Below, piece after piece: positions 35,794-45,711 of a stretch of 64,000 nucleotides of DNA. The stretch comes from Alphaproteobacteria bacterium. GTDB taxonomy: Bacteria > Pseudomonadota > Alphaproteobacteria > Reyranellales > Reyranellaceae. The position numbers and the translations under genes are program-made. The stretch lies in the NCBI GenBank assembly GCA_017308235.1, contig JAFKFL010000012.1, forward strand, positions 248,001 through 312,000. Reading direction: 5' to 3'. Every line of letters begins with the position of its first letter. The stretch's first letter is position 1. The notes beneath the pieces are model-generated. The model did no database searches. It saw only the letters and a list, made by a program, of their open reading frames with translations, and had not been told where the DNA came from.

Positions 35794-38700
35794 ATGCGTA
35801 GGTGGCGTGCGTGTGATCGGTCGCCGAAGTTTTCGCGCGACTTGGTAAACCATCGTGCTCATTTATTCTTCGACTTCATTGGAGCCAGCGCCGTCTCGCT
35901 GGCGGCGCTGACGATTGCGGTCCCCGCGGTCGCGCAAACAACCCATGGCGGCGTCGGCGGCTTCACAGCTCAGGCGGGATCTACGCGACCTGGCGGGGCC
36001 GGCGGTGCAAGCAGCGATACCGGTACCGGCGGCACAGGCATTCAGGCCACGCCCAGCGGTGGTGGCGGCGGCGGAGCCGGCGCGGTGGGCGGCAATGGCG
36101 CCCCCTCGCTGGTCACTCCGGGCGGCGTGGGCGGCGCAACGCCGGGTGCGGCCGGCCACGCGCCAACGACCGGCCCACGGTCGCCCGGAGGCGGCGGCGG
36201 TGCACACGGCGCCATTGTATCCTCGAGTGGTTCGATCGGCAGCGCCGTCTCCGGGGGCGCCGGCGGCATCGGCGGCGGCAACACCACAGGTTCGGTCGGC
36301 AGTTTTGGCGGCGGCGGCGGCGGTGCCGGCGGCTACGGCGTGGTCGCCAACGGGGCCGGCATCGCGATCACCAATTCCTCGACCATCAGCGGCGGCGCCG
36401 GCGGCAATGGCGGCACCCAGGTTCCGGGAGGAATAAGTACCGTCGATACGTTCGCCGGCGGTGGCGGCGGTGACGGTGGCTTTGGCGTCAGGTTCACGGG
36501 CGCCGGTACGTTGAACAACACAGGCACAATCGCCGGCGGCAATGGCGGAACAGGCGGCGGCGGCTGGCGAAAGATCGGCGGTGTCGGGACCGTGGATCCG
36601 ACGCTGCGCGGCGCCAATGGCGCGGGCGGAATCGGCGTCGTGGGCTCGAACCTCAACGTCGTCAATACAGGCACCATCATGGGCGGCCTGTCGGGCGACG
36701 GTGTGACGCGAGCCAATGCCGTGCAGTTCTTCGGCGGCACCAACAGCCTCACCCTGATGCCGGGTTCGAACACCGTCGGGAATGTCGTCGCCTTCAGTGC
36801 CGCCGATACGTTGGCATTGGGTGGCAGCGGCACGTCGAACTTCGATGCGACACTGATCGGCTCGCAGTATCGAGGCTTCGGTATCTTTCAGAAGACCGGC
36901 AGCAGCACCTGGACGCTCACCGGAACACCGGGCACCGCGACGCCCTGGCAGTTGCTGGGCGGCACGCTGTCGGTGTCGCAAGACGCGAGCCTCGGCAATC
37001 CCGCGACCAGCCCCATCACGTTCAACGGTGGCATCCTGCAGGTGACGGGCACGAGTTTCACGTCGACGGCGCGCACGATCACCTGGGGCGCGTCAGGCGG
37101 TGGCTTCGACATCGCCGATCCAGCCAACACCTTCACCGTCTCGCAGAACTTCGGCGGCGGTAGCGCCGGCGGCCTCTCCAAGCTCGGCGCCGGCACGCTC
37201 GTGCTGAACGGCAACGCGAGCTACACCGGCGCGACCAATGTCTTCGCCGGCACGCTCGTGGTTGGCGATGCGTCGCACACATCGGCCACCTTGTCCGGCG
37301 GCGGTATGACGACCGTGTCGCTCGGGGCCACGCTGGGCGGCTACGGCCGGATTGCGGGCGACGTTGACAATTCAGGCACTGTCGCGGCCGGCAGCGCGGC
37401 GTTTGCCGGCGGCCCGATGGGCGACTTCACTGTCGGCGGCAACTACACCGCGCACTCCACCCTGCTCCTGAACACCGTGCTGAATGCGGGTGGCCCGCTC
37501 GCCAACCAGTTCACCGATCGTCTCTTGATCCTGGGCAATGCCAGTGGCCACACGACGGTGCAGATCAACGCGTCGGGCAGTGGCGCCTATACGAGTGTCA
37601 GCACGCCCTCCGCCTCGACGGGCATCTCCGTCGTCCAGGTGGCGGGTACGTCGTCTGCGGGCACGTTCACGTTGGCTGGCGGCACTGTGTCAGGCGGTCC
37701 CTATCAGTATCGGCTCAACGCCTATGGACCGGGTTCGGCGTTCGGCGCGGCTGACCCCGGCCAGAACCTGGTCGGCAATTCAGGCGGCTATTGGGACTAC
37801 CGGCTGCAGAACGTCTTCGTCACGCCGTCAGGCCCCACGCAACCCGGGCAACCGATCGATCCCACCACCGCGCGCCCGGCCCTGGCGCCACAGGTGCCGG
37901 CCTACATCACCGCGCCCACGGCGCTGTTCGGTGCCGGCCTGCAGGACATGGACCAGTTGCATCGCCGGTTGGGCGAGATCCGCGATGCGCAGGCGGTCGG
38001 CCTGCCGAAGACCGCCGAGTTCTTCGCCCGCGGCTATGGCAACACCATGACTTACCAATCGAGCCGCAGCTTCACCGACTTCGGCATCAACGCGAGCGAG
38101 AGCTACGCCGCGTTCCAGCTGGGCGGCAGCGCCGTGGTGATGGACAGCGATCTCGGATCGCTGCGCCTCGGCCTCGCCGGTTCGTACGGCAAGCTGCAGT
38201 TCGATCCCAATGCGCCCGACGGTTTCAGCGAGGGCAACATCAACATTGGCAAGGTCTTGGGCATCGCCACCTTCCAGGCGCGTGCTGGCTGGTACCTCGA
38301 CGGCATCGTGTCCGGCGGCTGGTTCAACGGCTCGATCGGCACGACGGCCCCTGGTCAGGTGGCTGCTTTGAACGGTTCGATGGTCGGCGCGTCATTGGAA
38401 GGCGGCTATCCGATCGCCATCGGCTGGCAGAAGCTCTCGGTCGAGCCGCAGGTGCAGGTCTCCTGGCAGCACCTGATGTTCGACCCCACCACCGATACCG
38501 ATCGCATCAACGTCCAGCTCGGCGCCCTCGACCAGGGCATCGTGCGCGCCGGCGCGCGGCTGGTGCGGCCGTTCGAGACCGACGACAAACGCTTCGTCAC
38601 GCCCTACCTGAACGTCAATCTCCTGCAGGGCTTTGCCGACAGCAACAACGCCATCAACGTCAGCGGTGTCGCCTTCAACACCGGCCAGTACGGCACCGCG

Positions 38701-38838
38701 ATCCAGGTGGGCGGTGGCGTCACCGGCATGATGACGGCCAGCCTCGCCGTGTACGGCGACGTTTCCTACCAGCACGAGGTCTCCACCGGCGGTTTCCGCG
38801 GCTGGGCTTTCAACGGCGGTGTTCGCTACAGCTTCTAA
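35794..38838 (+). CDS. Autotransporter with glycine-rich passenger (AT1)
   Basis: The 1014-residue type Va secretion protein has an extended signal peptide (cleavage near AVPAVA-Q, residue 47). Its passenger is first extremely Gly/Ala-rich (about residues 50-300, many GGGG and GGAGG runs), then beta-helical with an autotransporter-associated repeat (GAGTLVLNGNASYTGATN). A C-terminal 12-strand beta-barrel follows from about residue 740, ending VRYSF with the BAM-recognised Phe. ATG 35794 follows GGGGAGAG; a GTG at 35761 is less likely. AT2 follows 14 bases downstream with a near-identical barrel. A role in adhesion or surface coating is likely from the family but unproven. Confidence 0.9.
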   Translation: MRRWRACDRSPKFSRDLVNHRAHLFFDFIGASAVSLAALTIAVPAVAQTTHGGVGGFTAQAGSTRPGGAGGASSDTGTGGTGIQATPSGGGGGGAGAVGGNGAPSLVTPGGVGGATPGAAGHAPTTGPRSPGGGGGAHGAIVSSSGSIGSAVSGGAGGIGGGNTTGSVGSFGGGGGGAGGYGVVANGAGIAITNSSTISGGAGGNGGTQVPGGISTVDTFAGGGGGDGGFGVRFTGAGTLNNTGTIAGGNGGTGGGGWRKIGGVGTVDPTLRGANGAGGIGVVGSNLNVVNTGTIMGGLSGDGVTRANAVQFFGGTNSLTLMPGSNTVGNVVAFSAADTLALGGSGTSNFDATLIGSQYRGFGIFQKTGSSTWTLTGTPGTATPWQLLGGTLSVSQDASLGNPATSPITFNGGILQVTGTSFTSTARTITWGASGGGFDIADPANTFTVSQNFGGGSAGGLSKLGAGTLVLNGNASYTGATNVFAGTLVVGDASHTSATLSGGGMTTVSLGATLGGYGRIAGDVDNSGTVAAGSAAFAGGPMGDFTVGGNYTAHSTLLLNTVLNAGGPLANQFTDRLLILGNASGHTTVQINASGSGAYTSVSTPSASTGISVVQVAGTSSAGTFTLAGGTVSGGPYQYRLNAYGPGSAFGAADPGQNLVGNSGGYWDYRLQNVFVTPSGPTQPGQPIDPTTARPALAPQVPAYITAPTALFGAGLQDMDQLHRRLGEIRDAQAVGLPKTAEFFARGYGNTMTYQSSRSFTDFGINASESYAAFQLGGSAVVMDSDLGSLRLGLAGSYGKLQFDPNAPDGFSEGNINIGKVLGIATFQARAGWYLDGIVSGGWFNGSIGTTAPGQVAALNGSMVGASLEGGYPIAIGWQKLSVEPQVQVSWQHLMFDPTTDTDRINVQLGALDQGIVRAGARLVRPFETDDKRFVTPYLNVNLLQGFADSNNAINVSGVAFNTGQYGTAIQVGGGVTGMMTASLAVYGDVSYQHEVSTGGFRGWAFNGGVRYSF

Positions 38839-38852
38839 CGGTAAAAAAATTG

Positions 38853-41750
38853 ATGCAGACCCGAACCCCCTTCGGCCTACGCTTTCATCTCATAGCCATC
38901 CTCGCGGCGACGCTGCTGTCGGCCTCGCCGACGCCTGTGCTGGCGCAGTGCGCAACGATCACCAGCTCAGTGACCGGAGGCTGCCAGTTCACGGCGCCAT
39001 CGCAAACCCTCGCCATTCAATCAGGTGGGGCATTGAATGGCTGGCTCACCATGACCAACGCGGCATCCGGCGGAGCGCTGACCGTCGATGCCGGCGGCAC
39101 CCTGCAGGGGATCAACGGCGCTCCGCCCCTCAACGGGGGCAGACAGACGACCAACGTCATCGTAGGGCTCAATGGTGCCAATCAAACCATCACGAACAAC
39201 GGAACCATAACGCTCAATCAAAATGTAGCCGTTGATCTGATCGGTATTTATGGAAGCGGATTCACGCTCACCAACAATGGACAGATCATAAACAACAGCC
39301 GTCAGGCTGTGAGCAACACCATTGCACTCGAGGCGGCAAATGTCTCCGGCACCATCAACAACCATGGATTGATCACGGATGCCGGCGGAGGCACTGAAGG
39401 CACTGTCTACGTAGCTGCCGGCGGCGGCACTCTCGTCATCAATAATTTTCAGGGCGCAACCATTCACAGCGATCCGTTCATCGCCGTGAACGTCCCGGTC
39501 AATAAGACGATTATCCTGCGGAATGCGGGCACGATTTCCACGAACTCTCTTACGGCACCTGCGATCCGCTTTGGATCTGCCAACGATACGTTGATCCTGG
39601 AATCCACCTCGGTCATCCGTGGCTTTGTCGATGGCGGAGCCGGCGTCAACAAGTTCTCGCTGGGTGGCGCCTCCAACGGCAGCTTCGATGTCTCCCAGAT
39701 CGGCCCTGCCGCCGGGTACCGCAACTTTCAGACCTTCGAGAAAATCGAGGCAGGTACCTGGGCCCTGACAGGTACAACCGCGGCGCTCACGCCCTGGACC
39801 ATCACTCAAGGCACGTTGCAGATTTCGGCCGACAACAATCTCGGCGCCGCCGGCACTACGCTGACGCTCAACGGCGGCACGCTGGCCACCACGGCCACGT
39901 TCAACTCGAGCCGGCCAATCGCGATCACCGCCAACAACGGTGGTATTGATGTGGCGGACGGGACCGCGCTTACCTGGAATGGGGCGATCTCGGGACCTGG
40001 GGCACTCAACAAGTTCGGTGCCGGCACGCTCTTGTTCAACGGCAACCAGTCATACGCAGGGGCGACGAACGTGCTGGCAGGCACGCTGGCGGTCGGTGAT
40101 CCGTCGCATACGTCCGCCAACCTGTCCGGCAGCAGCCTCGTGACGGTCGCAAGCGGCGCGACGTTGGGCGGCTACGGCACCGTGGCGGGCAACGTGGTGA
40201 ACAACGGCACGATCGCCGTCGCCAATGCCGTGTCCGCCTTCTCGAATGGTCCGACGGGCACCTTCACCATAAGCGGCAACGTCACCAACTCGGGCTTGAT
40301 CAATCTCGCCGGCAGTACGCCCGGCAACGTGTTGAAGATCGGCGGCAACTACACCGGCACCGCCGGTTCGACAGTGCAATTCAATACGGTACTCAATGCC
40401 GGCGGCCCGTTGTCGAATCAGTTCACCGACCGGCTTCTGATCGCCGGCAGCGCCGATCCCTCGACGGTGACCCTGCACACGTCGGGCGGTGGTTCCATCA
40501 CCAGCACCGGCTTGCCCACGAACACGTCAGGTATCTCGATCATCCAGGTGGCCGGCAGCTCCTATGCTGGCGCCTTCACGTTGGCTGGCGGCTACATCAC
40601 CGGCGGGACGCCGTACCAATACCATCTCAACGCCTACGGGCCGGGCTCCCCCAACGGGGCCGCCGCTTCGAGCCAGAACCTCGTCGGCAATTCAGGCGGA
40701 TACTGGGATTTCCGGCTGCAAAACGCCTTCGTCACGCCGTCGGGACCCGCGCAACCGGGCCAGCCGATCGATCCCACCACCACGCGACCGGCATTGGCGC
40801 CGCAGGTCCCGGCCTACATCACCGCACCGACGGCGCTGTTCAGTGCAGGCCTGCAGGATATCGACCAGCTGCATCGCCGCCTGGGCGAGATCCGTGACGC
40901 GCAAGCCAAGGGGCTGCCGCAGACCGCGGAGTTCTTCGCCCGCGGCTACGGCAACACCATGACCTACAAGTCCAACCGCAGCTTCACCGACTACGGCATC
41001 AACGCCAGCGAGAGCTATGCCGCCTTCCAGCTGGGTGGCAGCGCCGTCGTGACCAATGACGACTTCGGCATGCTGCGTCTTGGCCTCGCCGGCTCCTACG
41101 GCAAGCTGCAGTTCGATCCCAACGCGCCGGATGGCTTCAGCGAAGGCAACATCAACGTCGGCAAGGTCTCCGGCATCGCGACCTTCCAGGCGCAGGCGGG
41201 CTGGTACCTCGACGGCATCGTGTCGGGCGGCTGGTTCAACGGCACCGTGGGCACCGCCGCCCGCGGCCAGGCCGCGGCACTCTCCGGCAGCATGGTCGGC
41301 GCCTCGCTGGAAGGCGGCTATCCGATCGGGCTCGGCTGGCAGAAGCTTTTAGTCGAGCCGCAGGTGCAGGTGAGCTGGCAGCACCTGATGTTCGACGACA
41401 CGACCGACGTCGACAGCATCAACGCCAAGCTCGGCGTGCTCGATCAAGGCATCGTCCGTGCCGGTGCAAGACTGGTGCGCCCGTTCGAGACCGACGACGG
41501 CCGCTTCGTGACGCCCTACGTAAAGGCGAACCTGCTGCAAGGCTTCGCCGACAACAACAACGCCATCAACGTTGGCGGCGTCGCCTTCGACACCGGCCAG
41601 TACGGCACCGCGATCCAGGTCGGCGGCGGCGTCACCGGCATGCTGATGGCCAACCTCGCTGTCTACGGCGACGTTTCCTACCAGCACGAGGTTTCCGACG
41701 GCGGCTTCCGCGGCTGGGCCTTCAACGGCGGCGTCCGATACCAGTTCTGA
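38853..41750 (+). CDS. Autotransporter with beta-helical passenger (AT2)
   Basis: The 965-residue protein has a signal peptide (cleavage near PVLA-Q, residue 31). Its passenger of Asn/Thr/Gly-rich beta-helix rungs (NNGTITLNQNVAVDLIG, GTINNHGLITDAGGG) includes one autotransporter repeat (GAGTLLFNGNQSYAGATN). The C-terminal barrel ends VRYQF. From VLNAGGPLSNQFTDRLLI onward (about 40370) it is closely similar to AT1, while the passengers are unrelated. DNA of the passenger's first half is more AT-rich than its surroundings. Translation is probably coupled to AT1, since no good ribosome-binding sequence precedes ATG 38853. Confidence 0.9.
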   Translation: MQTRTPFGLRFHLIAILAATLLSASPTPVLAQCATITSSVTGGCQFTAPSQTLAIQSGGALNGWLTMTNAASGGALTVDAGGTLQGINGAPPLNGGRQTTNVIVGLNGANQTITNNGTITLNQNVAVDLIGIYGSGFTLTNNGQIINNSRQAVSNTIALEAANVSGTINNHGLITDAGGGTEGTVYVAAGGGTLVINNFQGATIHSDPFIAVNVPVNKTIILRNAGTISTNSLTAPAIRFGSANDTLILESTSVIRGFVDGGAGVNKFSLGGASNGSFDVSQIGPAAGYRNFQTFEKIEAGTWALTGTTAALTPWTITQGTLQISADNNLGAAGTTLTLNGGTLATTATFNSSRPIAITANNGGIDVADGTALTWNGAISGPGALNKFGAGTLLFNGNQSYAGATNVLAGTLAVGDPSHTSANLSGSSLVTVASGATLGGYGTVAGNVVNNGTIAVANAVSAFSNGPTGTFTISGNVTNSGLINLAGSTPGNVLKIGGNYTGTAGSTVQFNTVLNAGGPLSNQFTDRLLIAGSADPSTVTLHTSGGGSITSTGLPTNTSGISIIQVAGSSYAGAFTLAGGYITGGTPYQYHLNAYGPGSPNGAAASSQNLVGNSGGYWDFRLQNAFVTPSGPAQPGQPIDPTTTRPALAPQVPAYITAPTALFSAGLQDIDQLHRRLGEIRDAQAKGLPQTAEFFARGYGNTMTYKSNRSFTDYGINASESYAAFQLGGSAVVTNDDFGMLRLGLAGSYGKLQFDPNAPDGFSEGNINVGKVSGIATFQAQAGWYLDGIVSGGWFNGTVGTAARGQAAALSGSMVGASLEGGYPIGLGWQKLLVEPQVQVSWQHLMFDDTTDVDSINAKLGVLDQGIVRAGARLVRPFETDDGRFVTPYVKANLLQGFADNNNAINVGGVAFDTGQYGTAIQVGGGVTGMLMANLAVYGDVSYQHEVSDGGFRGWAFNGGVRYQF

Positions 41751-41771
41751 GCCCATTCAAGGCGCGTACCC

Positions 41772-43277
41772 TCACTCGCCGGCTTCGCCCTTCAGCTCGG
41801 CCTTGAAACCGCCCAGGCTCTCGAGGCGGGCGGTGAGGCTTCGGCCGCCGAAGGTGAAGGTAATGATGCTGGCGTCGTCGTTGCCCAGGGTCAGGCTCTC
41901 GAGCTGGAATGTCTTGTCGTCGAGCCATCGGCCCTTGGCGGCGCTCTTGCCGTAAGGGCGGCGGCCGCCGACGTCGTAAAGCCCGTCGAGGCCGATCGGC
42001 CCGCCATAGTGCTGGTCCTTGACGTCGAACGTGTAGCTGGCTGCGCCATTCGCGAATGTGAGAGCGAAAAAGCTGAGGCGCAGCGGGTTGGGCTGCAGGC
42101 GATAGACCTTGCCCGAGATCGCCGCGGCGAGCGGCGAGGAGCCGGCGCTTTGCGAGTGCACCTCCTGGGCCACCTCTTTCGTCTTGTCGGCCAGGAGAGC
42201 GAGAGCCGCAGGATCTTCCGGCAAGGCCGTGTCCGATTTGACCGCCGCCTTCAGGCGATCGAGCACTGCCGAAAGGCGATACGTGGGCATGGTCGGCACG
42301 CCGGCAGCATTGTTGTAGCGATTGGCCCCGGTGAACACCGCGGCGACGTCCAGGCCGGGCATGACAGTGATGAGCTGGCGATCGAAGCCCACCGACATGA
42401 AGGCATCCTTGTCCGGGACCGACCAGAAGAGGTTGGCGTAACGCCACCCCGGGAAAGGCATCTCGACCTTCGCGTGGCGCACCTCGTCGATCCAGCCCGC
42501 CGGCAACAGTCGTTGGCCGTTCCACACGCCGTCATGCAGCCAGAGCATCCCGAGCTTCGCCATGTCGCGCGGCAGGAAGTAAAGGCCGAAGCCGCCAATC
42601 GACACGCCCTGCGGATCGGCGCGCCATTGCACATCCTCGATGCCGAGCGGCTTGAAGAGCTTCTCCTTGGCATAGTCGAGCGCGCTGCGGCCGGTCACTT
42701 TCGAGAGGATCGCCGACAGGAGATGCGGGCCGCCGCTGTTGTATTCGAACGTGGCGCCAGGGTCGCGGACCATTGGGCGGTCGAGGATGAACTGGACCCA
42801 GTCGGGGTTGCGCTCCAACTCGACAATGGATGGAAACCGTGAACTCGACATTGGCTCGTCCCAGTCCAGGCCCGATGTCATGTCGAGGAGATGCCTCAAC
42901 GTGATGGCCTTCTTGCGTTCATCAACGTTGGCGAAATGGCGTTCGGGAAAGAAATCGAGCACCGGCTGGTCGAGGCTTTTGATCAGCCCCTCCTTCAGCG
43001 CGATGGCGACCAGGTTGCCGATGACCGACTTGGTCGTCGAGTTGACGCGATGCCTGAGCCCTGGCGCGAACGGCGCGTAGTAGGCCTCCGCCACGATCTT
43101 GCCGTGGCGCGTGACCAGCAGACTGTCCATGCCGTTTGAAATACCGAAACTGACGAGATCGGCCAGCTCGCGCGAGCTCATACCCTGCGCTTCCGGCGAG
43201 GAGGTCTGCCAATCGTCCGCCCGCGCCAGCGCGGGCAGGAGCAGCAGGGTGAGAAGGGCAGCCAGGAATGTTCTCAT
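41772..43277 (-). CDS. Serine hydrolase of the beta-lactamase/penicillin-binding type
   Basis: The 501-residue precursor has a signal peptide (MRTFLAALLTLLLLPALARA). Its class C beta-lactamase-like domain has the S-x-x-K motif at S80-T-T-K83 (VNSTTKSVIG), the Tyr-x-Asn equivalent YNSGG, and LRHLLDMTSGLDWDEP, typical of 6-aminohexanoate-dimer hydrolase/esterase EstB-type members. A C-terminal lipocalin-like beta domain of about 120 residues follows. It should act in the periplasm on an amide or ester; the substrate is not known. ATG 43277 is chosen because the signal peptide begins there. Confidence 0.87.
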   Translation of the reverse strand: MRTFLAALLTLLLLPALARADDWQTSSPEAQGMSSRELADLVSFGISNGMDSLLVTRHGKIVAEAYYAPFAPGLRHRVNSTTKSVIGNLVAIALKEGLIKSLDQPVLDFFPERHFANVDERKKAITLRHLLDMTSGLDWDEPMSSSRFPSIVELERNPDWVQFILDRPMVRDPGATFEYNSGGPHLLSAILSKVTGRSALDYAKEKLFKPLGIEDVQWRADPQGVSIGGFGLYFLPRDMAKLGMLWLHDGVWNGQRLLPAGWIDEVRHAKVEMPFPGWRYANLFWSVPDKDAFMSVGFDRQLITVMPGLDVAAVFTGANRYNNAAGVPTMPTYRLSAVLDRLKAAVKSDTALPEDPAALALLADKTKEVAQEVHSQSAGSSPLAAAISGKVYRLQPNPLRLSFFALTFANGAASYTFDVKDQHYGGPIGLDGLYDVGGRRPYGKSAAKGRWLDDKTFQLESLTLGNDDASIITFTFGGRSLTARLESLGGFKAELKGEAGE

Positions 43278-43547
43278 TGTACCGAGCCTGCGGCTGCAAC
43301 CGCGGCTTGTCCACGACAACGGCTGCATTTTCACTGCAGGAAGCGGCGCGAAGTCGGTTCCGCGACCAACGTTCAAATGGAGTTGAGCGTTGATCCGCAA
43401 GACCACGCTCGCCGTTGCTTGATTGTTTCTTTTCGCCTAGTCTCGCCGCAATCGTGGGATGTCCGAGAAATCGGCCGTCCCTTTTTTGTCGGCTTAACGC
43501 GGGCCGATTCAGAGCTTTCGCGATTCCCCTCTGACGGAAAGCACACA

Positions 43548-44999
43548 ATGAACCGCACGACTTCCCTCGATCACCGCAAGCGCTGGCTGGCGCTGCTGGT
43601 GCTGTGCCTGGGCGTTCTGATGATCGTGCTGGATACGACCATCGTGAACGTGGCGCTCCCCTCCATCCGCACCGACCTCGGTTTCACCGAGACCTCGCTG
43701 GTGTGGGTGGTCAATGCCTACATGCTGACCTTCAGCGGCTTCCTGCTGCTGGGTGGGCGGCTGGGCGACTTGTTCGGCCATCGTCGGGTGTTCCTGATCG
43801 GCCTCACGGTGTTCACACTCGCCTCGCTCGCCTGCGGCATCGCCACCACGCAGGCGCTGCTGGTGGCCGCGCGCGCCGTACAGGGACTGGGTGGCGCGGT
43901 GGTATCGGCGGTGTCGCTGTCGCTGATCATGAACCTCTTCACCGAGCCCGCCGACCGCGCCAAGGCGATGGGCGTGTACGGCTTCGTCTGCGCCGGCGGC
44001 GGCAGCATCGGCGTGCTGCTGGGCGGGCTTTTGACCGGCACGCTGAGCTGGCACTGGATCTTCCTGGTCAACCTGCCGATTGGCGTCGTGGTCTATGCGC
44101 TCTGTCTCATGCTGCTGCCGGCCGCGGCCGGCCAGGCGAGCGGCCAGCGCCTGGACGTGACCGGCGCGGTGACGGTGACGCTAGCGCTGATGCTCGCGGT
44201 GTATGCGGTGGTGAACGGCAACGAGGCGGGCTGGCTGTCGGCGCAGACGCTCGGGTTGCTCGCGGCCACGGCGGTGCTGATGGTGGTCTTCCTCGTCGTC
44301 GAGTCCCGCGTGAAGCATCCGCTGATGCCGCTGTCTCTATTTGGCCTGCGCAACATCGCCATCGCCAACGTCGTGGGCGTGCTGTGGGCGGCGGCGATGT
44401 TCGCCTGGTTCTTCATCTCGGCGCTCTACATGCAGCAGGTGCTGGGCTACTCGCCGATGCAGGTGGGCCTGGCCTTCCTGCCGGCCAATTTGATCATGGC
44501 CGCCTTCTCGCTCGGCCTGTCGGCCAAGATTGTGATGCGCTTCGGCATCCGTCGGCCGCTGGTGGCAGGGCTGCTGACGGCCGCTGCGGGACTGGCGCTG
44601 TTCGCCCGCGCGCCGATGGGCGGAGACTTCGTGCTCGACGTGCTGCCGGGCATGCTGCTGCTGGGCCTGGGCGGCGGGATCGCCTTCAACCCATTGCTGC
44701 TGGCCGCCATGAGCGACGTGGATCCGAGCGACTCAGGCCTCGCCTCGGGCGTGGTCAACACCGCCTTCATGATGGGCGGTGCGCTTGGTCTCGCGGTGCT
44801 GGCGAGCCTCGCGGCAGCACGCAGCGACTCGCTGGCGGCGGCCGGCGCGGCATCGCAGGCCGCACTCACTGGCGGCTATCATCTCGCCTTCGCGGTCGGC
44901 GCGGTGTTCGCGGCGCTGGCGGCGATCTGCGGGATCTTCATGCGGACGAAGGTAAATGCTGGCGCGCAAGAGGCCGAGGCGGCAACAGCGACGTCCTGA
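43548..44999 (+). CDS. MFS multidrug efflux transporter (DHA2 family)
   Basis: The 483-residue protein has 14 predicted membrane helices, as expected for EmrB/QacA-type drug:proton antiporters. It has the loop 2-3 motif GGRLGDLFGHRRVFLIG (motif A), LDTTIVNVALPSI (motif D1) and AVQGLGGAVVSA. ATG 43548 follows a weak GGAAAG. Upstream (43469-43509) there is an 8-bp inverted repeat AATCGGCC / GGCCGATT with a 25-base centre, which could be an operator or leader hairpin. No membrane-fusion (EmrA) gene or regulator is adjacent; the 270 bases before the gene hold nothing else clear. Confidence 0.9.
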   Translation: MNRTTSLDHRKRWLALLVLCLGVLMIVLDTTIVNVALPSIRTDLGFTETSLVWVVNAYMLTFSGFLLLGGRLGDLFGHRRVFLIGLTVFTLASLACGIATTQALLVAARAVQGLGGAVVSAVSLSLIMNLFTEPADRAKAMGVYGFVCAGGGSIGVLLGGLLTGTLSWHWIFLVNLPIGVVVYALCLMLLPAAAGQASGQRLDVTGAVTVTLALMLAVYAVVNGNEAGWLSAQTLGLLAATAVLMVVFLVVESRVKHPLMPLSLFGLRNIAIANVVGVLWAAAMFAWFFISALYMQQVLGYSPMQVGLAFLPANLIMAAFSLGLSAKIVMRFGIRRPLVAGLLTAAAGLALFARAPMGGDFVLDVLPGMLLLGLGGGIAFNPLLLAAMSDVDPSDSGLASGVVNTAFMMGGALGLAVLASLAAARSDSLAAAGAASQAALTGGYHLAFAVGAVFAALAAICGIFMRTKVNAGAQEAEAATATS

Positions 45000-45011
45000 C
45001 GACCGTCGGCC

Positions 45012-45659
45012 TCACCAATCCCGTTCGTCGAAGTCCTCGAACTGTTTCATGTCATCGTCGCCATTCGCGGCGGAGGGTGTGGCGTCGGCCTTGGGCAGCG
45101 CGTGCACGTTTACGCGCGTTTCGGGGCCGATGAGCGTCACGAGCTCTAAAAGATCGTCGCGAGCGAAGGCGATGCAGCCGTGGGTCGGGCCCATGTCGTC
45201 GCGCGCGATATGGAGGAAGATCGCGCTGCCCCATTCGCCTTCGGGCGGATCGTCGTTGTAGCCGACCACGACCAGAAGATCGTAGAGCCCGTCCTCGCGC
45301 CACATCTTCTCGTGGCTCCAGTCGTTGGGGATGTGGACCAGCCGGTTGTAGGCGGGCGAGCGCGGGTCATCGCACCAGCCGTCATGCTCGGTGATCGCCC
45401 GCGCCGGCAGGCGCACTTTGGGCAGCACCAGCCGGTCGTTGCGGAAATAGAGCCGTCGCAGCGGGTAGTCGCCGGCGGGCGTGGCGGCGTCGCCTTCGAC
45501 CTTGTCCTCGCGCACGCCGCCTGCCCCCAGCGCACAGCGCCAGCGCCGCTCACCCAACTGGGCCCAGCCCAGCGCCGAGTCGGCCGAATCGGCCTGCACC
45601 TGAAGGACGTCGGGCAGAACGTTAGGGTTTCGGTCAGTCACGTCGTCGGGATCGGACAT
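45012..45659 (-). CDS. L,D-transpeptidase (YkuD) family protein
   Basis: The 215-residue protein has the YkuD catalytic signature, with His150 in SAIFLHIARDD and Cys162 in MGPTHGCIAF, preceded by a domain start resembling AGDYPLRRLYFRNDR. There is no signal peptide or lipobox, which is unusual for an enzyme that cross-links peptidoglycan or tethers lipoproteins in the periplasm. It may be one of the cytoplasm-predicted members of the family or use a non-classical route. A Ser/Asp-rich acidic tail ends the protein. Confidence 0.83.
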   Translation of the reverse strand: MSDPDDVTDRNPNVLPDVLQVQADSADSALGWAQLGERRWRCALGAGGVREDKVEGDAATPAGDYPLRRLYFRNDRLVLPKVRLPARAITEHDGWCDDPRSPAYNRLVHIPNDWSHEKMWREDGLYDLLVVVGYNDDPPEGEWGSAIFLHIARDDMGPTHGCIAFARDDLLELVTLIGPETRVNVHALPKADATPSAANGDDDMKQFEDFDERDW

Positions 45660-45711
45660 TGAATCAGGCTCCTGCCGCCTTCATAAAGGCACCGCTTCGA
45701 AGGAGAAAGAG

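Noticed and set aside
35940..36640. Short-period repeats considered as a CRISPR array
   Set aside because: They are in-frame glycine codons within a coding region, with no constant repeat and spacer lengths. No CRISPR array or cas gene was found anywhere in the window.
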